Shown here in pieces: positions 60,001 to 64,000 of a DNA stretch of 64,000 nt. The notes below the pieces were generated by a model. The model was given only the letters and a program-made list of their open reading frames with translations. It was not told the DNA's origin and did no database searches. The stretch covers positions 2,528,659-2,592,658 of the forward strand of contig NZ_RCDC01000004.1 of NCBI RefSeq assembly GCF_003651185.1. Reading direction: 5' to 3'. The DNA comes from Stenotrophomonas rhizophila. Lineage in GTDB: Bacteria; Pseudomonadota; Gammaproteobacteria; Xanthomonadales; Xanthomonadaceae. Numbering within the stretch: position 1 is the first letter of the stretch; each line of letters starts with the position of its first letter. The position numbers and the translations under genes were made by a program.

Positions 60001-63000
60001 CAGACCGGTTTCGCCGGGGTCGACCACGCCATCGTTGTTGCGGTCGATCCAGACCTTGCCGCTGATGCCGCTGTTGAGCGGAATCTCACCGAACAGGTTG
60101 TCCACCGAGGCGATGCCCGGAGTGGACAGATCGATCGTGCTGATGCGGCTGGGCACGGTGGTCACCGGCGTGGCGGTGCCACGGCTGACACCGTCGACGG
60201 TGCCCGCGGTGGTGATGCCGTTGCTGGTGCCGGTCGGCTGCTGCGGTTCGGTCAGGGTGTACGTGCCCGGGCGCAGATCGGCGAAGGCGAAACGGCCATC
60301 GGCGTCGGTCTGCACGCTGCGCGTGACGCTGGCGCCGGTGTCGTCGGTGCCGGTCAGCTCGATGGTGACCCCTTCGATGCCGGTTTCGGCGGCGCCGCTC
60401 TGCGCACCATTGTTGTCGGCGTCGAAGAACACCGTGCCGGAGATCGACACCGGCAGCACTTCACCGAAATTGTTGTTGATGGAGGCCTTGCCTGCCGGCA
60501 GCACGACCGCGCTGATCGCACTGGGTACGCTCGCCACCGGGGTGGCGGTGCCGACCGCGGTGCCGTCGATGGTGCCGGTGGCCGTAATGCCATTGATCGT
60601 GGCGACACCGTTGAACACCGGCTGCGCAGCCTGCTGGGTCACCGTATAGGTGCCCGCCAGCAGGTCGTCGAAGCGGTAGCGCCCGTCGGCATCGGTCGCG
60701 ATCGCCGCGACCGGCTGGCCCAGCACATCCACGGTGCCGCCCGGCAGCTGCACCTGCACGTTGGGCAGGCCCGGTTCGCCGGCGTCCTGCACGCCGTTGT
60801 TGTTGCGGTCCAGGTAGACGGTGCCGGAGAGCGCGGCAGCGCGCTCGCCGAAGTCATTGCCCGTGGAGCCGGTCACGGGCAGGTTGGTGATCGTGATCAG
60901 GTTGCCCGGGGTTTGGCGACCCTCGGCCAAGCCGGTCGGCTGGGTCTCGGTGATGCGGTAATCCTGGCCGGCCACGGCGCCGGGATAGCTGTAATGGCCA
61001 TCGGCATTGGTCACCAGCGTTTCGGTGGTGTCGTCGGCGGTGCCGAACACACCGTCCGGGCCTGCACCCACGATGATCACCTGCACGCCGGGGATACCGA
61101 CGTCGCCTGCATTGTTGTCGCCGTCATCGTTGCGGTCCAGGTAGACCGTGCCGCTGATCGGGGCGTTGGCCAGCTCACCGAACAGGTAGCCGGTAGCGTC
61201 CTGTCCAGCGTCGATGGCGATGCCGGAGATCACGTTGGGCACGGCGGTGCTGCCCGGCGTGGCGGCGTTGCCGGCGGTGTGCTTGCCGTCCAGGTACGTG
61301 GCCGGCTGGGTTTCCGTCAGCGTGTAGCCGGTGCCCGCCTGGGCCGGCAGCAGATCGCTGAAGCGGTAGGCGCCATCGGCGTCGGTGGTCGCGGTCAGGG
61401 TGACCGGATTGCCGAGCACATCGGTACCGGTGAGCGTCACGATCACGTTGGCGATCGGGTTCTCGCCGCTGTCGCGCAGGCCGTTGTTGTTGCCGGCGGC
61501 CGCGTTGGAGAAATCTTCGTAGACCGAGCCGGCAATCGAGCCGAGCTTCTCACCGAAGTCATTGCCGCTGGAACCGGTCAACGGCAGCGCGGTGATGTCG
61601 ATCTGGTTGCTCGGGTTCTCGGCCGCATCGGCGTAGCCCTGCGGCTGCGTTTCAGTGATCCGGTAGTGCTGCCCCACGACCAGGTTGTCGAAGGTGTAAC
61701 GGCCCTGTGCATCGGTCTGCACGGTGATCGGCGGCAGATCGTCGGCGGTGCCATAGAGGCCGTCCGGGCCTGCGCCGGTCAGGGTGATGGTGACATCCAG
61801 CAGGCCACCATTGGGCTGCGAGCCGCGGCCGCCGGCGTCACCGGCGTCGAAGTCGCCATTGCCGTTGCGGTCCAGGTAGACGTGGCCGGAGATGGACGTG
61901 ATCGCGTCTTCGCCGAAGTTGAACGCGGTACCGTCGTCGCCACTGGACAGATCGATGCCGACAATGCGGTCCGTCGTGGGCGCATCGCCGCTCGCGCCGG
62001 TGGTCACCGTGCAACTCGTGCAGGCGACGCCGCCGATCAGCCCGGGATTGATCGCGCTGGGGCGGTTGCGATAGCTGCCATCCGGCAGCACTTCGCGCAG
62101 CGTATAGACCTGCAGCGGGTCCAGCCCGATGAAGCTGTAGCTGCCGTCATTGCCGGTGGTGCGGGTGTCCAGCACGGTGCCGGAAGCATCGAGCAGCTCG
62201 ATGGTGGCGTTGGCGATCGGCGCATCACCGGCATCGCGCACATTGCTGTAGTTGCTGTCCACGTAGACGACGCCGGACAACGACGGGCGACGCACTTCCG
62301 GGAAGTTGTAGCGCACGGCATCCACGCCCGCACCCAACGCGATCGTGGTGTAGACCGAATCGGCGCTGGTGACCGGCGTTACCGCGGCGAAGACACCACC
62401 AGCCGACGGCGCCTGCGCGCCCGTTGACGGCGGCGCAACCGGACCGTTGACGTAGGCGGTCGGCTGGCTCTGGGTCAGGGTGTAACCGGCGGTACCGGCC
62501 GGGGCCAGGTTCTCGAAGCGGTAGGCGCCCTGCGCGTCGGTGGTGGCATCCAGCGAAACAACATTGCCGTATGCGTCTTCACCACTGAGGTGCACGGTGA
62601 CGCCGGAGATCAGCGGCTCACCACTCTGCAGCGTGCCACCGTTGGCACCGTCGCGGTCGCGGTCCTGGAATACCACGCCGGCCAGCGAGGAACGCACCAC
62701 GGTGTGGGTGGTGGTGTCCTCGTTGTTGCCCGGCTCCGGATCGAGCTGGTCGCTGGTGGCCTTGGCGGTATTGAGGCCATTGCCGTTGGCCGGAAGCGTG
62801 GTCCAGCGCGCGGGAATCAGCACGCGCACCTGCCCGTCCAAGGCCAGGTCGCCCATGCGGCAGGTGACGGTGCGGCCCACCAGCAGGCAGTTGCCGAGGC
62901 CGGTGGTCTGCACGCCCGGGTCCGCAGTGGCGCCGCGCTTCTGCCAGGTGATCGCAGCCGCGCCGCCGAGCACTTCCAGCCCTTCGGGCAGGGTATCGGT

Positions 63001-64000
63001 GACGACCACGCCATCGCCGTTGAGCGGGTTGGTACCGCTGCGATCGCGCGAGAGGCTGTGCCCGGGGCCGTGATTGATCACGTCCAGCACGAACCAGAAC
63101 GGCTGGTGCAGGCTGACGGTGCCTGCCGCCGCCGGCAAGGCCTGGGCGGGGTCGGCATTCGGGGCAAGCACCACGCTGGACTTCTTCATTTCCAGGTCCG
63201 CGCGGGTGCGGATGCTGGTTTCCTGGGTGGCGGTGTTGTTGCTGGTGTCGCTCTCTGCTTCAGAGGACCGTGCGGTGACCGAGTTCTTCAGCGTTTCGCC
63301 GGTCGCCGGCGGTGCGGTCATGTACTGGTAGACCAGATACAGATAGCTGGTCTGGTTGGCGGTGATGACGCCTTGGTCGGCCGTGGGGACACCGGCGCTG
63401 GGCATGGTGCAGGAAATGGTCTGCGGCCCGGTGCTGGGATTGGTGCTGCCAGCAGCCACCGAGCAGCGGGAGCCGACCGGCTCCAGAGCACCCTGCGGAC
63501 CGGCGATGTTGCCGGTTTTGCTGCCGACCAGGCTCACGCTGGCGCCGGGCGGCGGGCTGATGGTGTCATCGATCATCGTATGCGTGGCCAGCGAGGGCCC
63601 CGCGTTGCGCACGCTGATCTGGTAGTAGATGTAGTTGTTGGTTTCCATCCCGGTGCGGGAGTCGAAGCCCAGCGGGTCCACCGCGCCGATGAAGTTCTGG
63701 TCGATCTTGTTGACAATCAGATCCACGCGACCGGCGTCGAAGGGCAAGGTGGCGTCCTTGGTGTCGTCGTCGGTGCGGCTGTTGTAATCGTAGGTACGGC
63801 CATTGGCATCGGTGCCGCTGGACGGGTCCGGCGTCCCATCGCCATTGAGGTCGAAATGGAAGCCACCGGTGTTGGTGAACTGGCGTCCGGTATTGCCACT
63901 GTTGACGTTCGGGCGGATCTCCACCGTCATCGTTTCCGTGGAGTTGTTGGCCATGTCCTTGGGCGTGCAGGTCAGGCGCAGCGTGGCCGGTGCGCCACCG
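57046..64000 (-). CDS. Giant DUF11/SdrD_B repeat surface protein, 5' end outside window
   Basis: The frame is open to the last base (residues G-G-A-P-A-T precede the first ATG at 63954), so the true N-terminus and any signal peptide lie outside. Over 2,300 residues are visible. Order: DUF11-type segments (SVRNAGPSLATHTMIDDTIS; VINHGPGHSLS), at least nine SdrD_B-type domains, another DUF11 (YTLRVRNGGQQSSRG), three more SdrD_B-like units, a DUF11 (ISKNGDRQTAEIGDTVQYTI), a final SdrD_B (VFVDCNNNHVQDREELGIPG), and a 70-residue Pro/Gln-rich tail. Many units carry Ca2+-type loops such as DRNNNGVQDAGE. It lacks an LPxTG end. First in a three-gene operon with a beta-barrel and an OmpA protein. Confidence 0.85.
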   Translation of the reverse strand, partial: GGAPATLRLTCTPKDMANNSTETMTVEIRPNVNSGNTGRQFTNTGGFHFDLNGDGTPDPSSGTDANGRTYDYNSRTDDDTKDATLPFDAGRVDLIVNKIDQNFIGAVDPLGFDSRTGMETNNYIYYQISVRNAGPSLATHTMIDDTISPPPGASVSLVGSKTGNIAGPQGALEPVGSRCSVAAGSTNPSTGPQTISCTMPSAGVPTADQGVITANQTSYLYLVYQYMTAPPATGETLKNSVTARSSEAESDTSNNTATQETSIRTRADLEMKKSSVVLAPNADPAQALPAAAGTVSLHQPFWFVLDVINHGPGHSLSRDRSGTNPLNGDGVVVTDTLPEGLEVLGGAAAITWQKRGATADPGVQTTGLGNCLLVGRTVTCRMGDLALDGQVRVLIPARWTTLPANGNGLNTAKATSDQLDPEPGNNEDTTTHTVVRSSLAGVVFQDRDRDGANGGTLQSGEPLISGVTVHLSGEDAYGNVVSLDATTDAQGAYRFENLAPAGTAGYTLTQSQPTAYVNGPVAPPSTGAQAPSAGGVFAAVTPVTSADSVYTTIALGAGVDAVRYNFPEVRRPSLSGVVYVDSNYSNVRDAGDAPIANATIELLDASGTVLDTRTTGNDGSYSFIGLDPLQVYTLREVLPDGSYRNRPSAINPGLIGGVACTSCTVTTGASGDAPTTDRIVGIDLSSGDDGTAFNFGEDAITSISGHVYLDRNGNGDFDAGDAGGRGSQPNGGLLDVTITLTGAGPDGLYGTADDLPPITVQTDAQGRYTFDNLVVGQHYRITETQPQGYADAAENPSNQIDITALPLTGSSGNDFGEKLGSIAGSVYEDFSNAAAGNNNGLRDSGENPIANVIVTLTGTDVLGNPVTLTATTDADGAYRFSDLLPAQAGTGYTLTETQPATYLDGKHTAGNAATPGSTAVPNVISGIAIDAGQDATGYLFGELANAPISGTVYLDRNDDGDNNAGDVGIPGVQVIIVGAGPDGVFGTADDTTETLVTNADGHYSYPGAVAGQDYRITETQPTGLAEGRQTPGNLITITNLPVTGSTGNDFGERAAALSGTVYLDRNNNGVQDAGEPGLPNVQVQLPGGTVDVLGQPVAAIATDADGRYRFDDLLAGTYTVTQQAAQPVFNGVATINGITATGTIDGTAVGTATPVASVPSAISAVVLPAGKASINNNFGEVLPVSISGTVFFDADNNGAQSGAAETGIEGVTIELTGTDDTGASVTRSVQTDADGRFAFADLRPGTYTLTEPQQPTGTSNGITTAGTVDGVSRGTATPVTTVPSRISTIDLSTPGIASVDNLFGEIPLNSGISGKVWIDRNNDGVVDPGETGLANVTITLTGTDLVGNPITRDTVTDAEGNYSFSDLPPGTYTVTEPDQPAGTRDGRTVAGSTGGSVTAPGSTPSKITGVVLGVNQQSVNNNFGEIPTGSIAGRVYNDSNDNGVVDAGEGGIANVTVVLTGTDDLGQAVSITLTTDAEGRYRFDELRPGTYTVTEPTQPPQTLNGITSAGAVDGVVTGVATGRDTVPSAVSQIVLPLGGDSIDNNFGEIGDSPDMLVTKTAGSARFTVNNIATYTLRVRNGGQQSSRGEYTVHDRLPQGLTLAAAPSGTGWVCTGAVGDTRFDCRSQQVLAAGATSVDTIEVQVLVGAAAAEAGTVNNAVLVEGGGENEFRAPTPAERGAFEGDVTQLPECVETIQFNACRVPNAVQLAASVGGTVWYDIGSDDQLLDGGDKRLPSWVVELVDPASGQVVKTTTTGADGSYRFGDVVPGVTWNIRFRDPTSNILWPNPVTRETVAGIQEACDAPAAIARAGVSACRINENGTSQLEVVLRPGQHLPQQSLPVDPSGVVYDATTRDPVPGSIVTLAPVGLCAGYDPRTSVLNAGSGGYRLEGSAISMTVGSEGFYQFAFGPAAPARCEFQLTVTPPGSYQFVSSLIPPQGGSLSPAGSAGANHLVQPNRLAPTGAVGMATQYYLGLFAGSDTAAIINNHLPLDTAVATGLAISKNGDRQTAEIGDTVQYTITIRQTAGSALRTVNVIDRLPRGFTYIDGTARADGRAVTDPSGKPGPLLGFDVGPITVGGQIVLTYRVRVGVGAQQGDGINRAQAFGCAFSGGCIDTGSLTPLPGALPSNRAEYRVRVTGGVFTDQACVLGKVFVDCNNNHVQDREELGIPGVRLYFSDGTWVISDSEGKYSYCGLPPQSHTLKVDASTLPLGARLTTSSNRNLGDADSLFLDLKNGELHRADFIEGSCANPVLEQVKARRTQGEVRAPETETGQPPLRFDSKPARAPQQATDSANQRPIVQPRAHPPAAGASTEGQP
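59692..62690 (-). repeat. Tandem SdrD_B-type coding repeats, period about 330-400 bp
   Basis: The strand motif S-G-x-V-Y-x-D (starts near 62675, 62275, 61885, 61525, 61148, 60822, 60436, 60057 and 59700) recurs every 326-400 bases, i.e. 110-130 residues. Most units contain a D-x-N-x-N/D-G-x-x-D-x-G-E loop and end with an FGE-type strand (NNFGEI, NDFGE). Units near 60436, 60057 and 59700 are the most alike, sharing TYTVTEP/TYTLTEP and a following Gly/Thr/Val-rich stretch. Confidence 0.85.

Noticed and set aside
57085..62427. A 1,780-codon open frame antisense to the giant repeat protein
   Set aside because: Mirrors the repetitive coding of the SdrD_B domains; the sense frame has clear domains and operon coupling.
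57046..64000. Bacterial adhesin with sortase anchoring
   Set aside because: The C-terminus is a soluble Pro/Gln-rich tail without LPxTG, hydrophobic helix or basic end, and the organism is Gram-negative.

Overview
The window is high-GC, gene-dense DNA from a gammaproteobacterium of the Xanthomonadaceae, most likely Stenotrophomonas or a close relative. Three things point there: short palindromic repeats starting with GTAG (the SMAG/REP type described in S. maltophilia) between genes, the linked order rsmG-parA-parB, and a C-rich-loop small RNA directly downstream of polA in the place where Xanthomonas encodes sX13. Apart from REP-type repeats no mobile element, CRISPR array, tRNA or rRNA gene was recognised, so this reads as chromosomal backbone. 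Both edges cut through genes.

Layout. 1-8.8 kb: end of an unknown gene, hemF, a DUF421 membrane protein, an sX13-like sRNA, polA, a small DUF2782 lipoprotein, a universal stress protein, a maltose-type acetyltransferase, a ThuA-like secreted protein and small unknowns. 8.9-14.7 kb: uvrD, an FAD/NAD(P)-binding protein, a cardiolipin synthase, and the ribosomal protein pair rpmB-rpmG. 14.8-19.4 kb: five minus-strand genes, three of whose junctions are four-base ATGA overlaps, ending in a Ycf46-like AAA+ ATPase; the other four are not recognised. 19.5-28.7 kb: a UGT-type glycosyltransferase preceded by an overlapping 17-codon frame, a czcICBA-like metal efflux operon, and a DUF885 protein.

28.7-41.7 kb: a lipid-linked sugar module (LAB_N protein, family-2 glycosyltransferase, nucleotide-sugar epimerase), a Cdd1-like protein, parB, parA, rsmG, a phosphopantetheinyl transferase, a GlsB-type membrane protein, xthA, two small unknowns, a coniferyl-aldehyde-type dehydrogenase, an MHS-type transporter with a large periplasmic insert, and a DcaP-like porin. 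42-52.7 kb: an acetate module: acsA, a CrbR-like response regulator and a CrbS-like SLC5/hybrid kinase, with mntP behind a yybP-ykoY manganese riboswitch in between, followed by a second membrane kinase divergent from a TPR/degenerate-GGDEF protein.

52.7-64 kb: a three-gene minus-strand operon that makes up the right end: a giant repeat protein (DUF11 and SdrD_B-type domains, over 2,300 residues, 5' end outside the window), a 1,118-residue outer-membrane beta-barrel with an N-terminal Ig-like region, and an OmpA-type peptidoglycan-binding protein. Together they look like an envelope-anchored surface structure. This operon and the five-gene AAA+ operon are the best candidates for undescribed systems.
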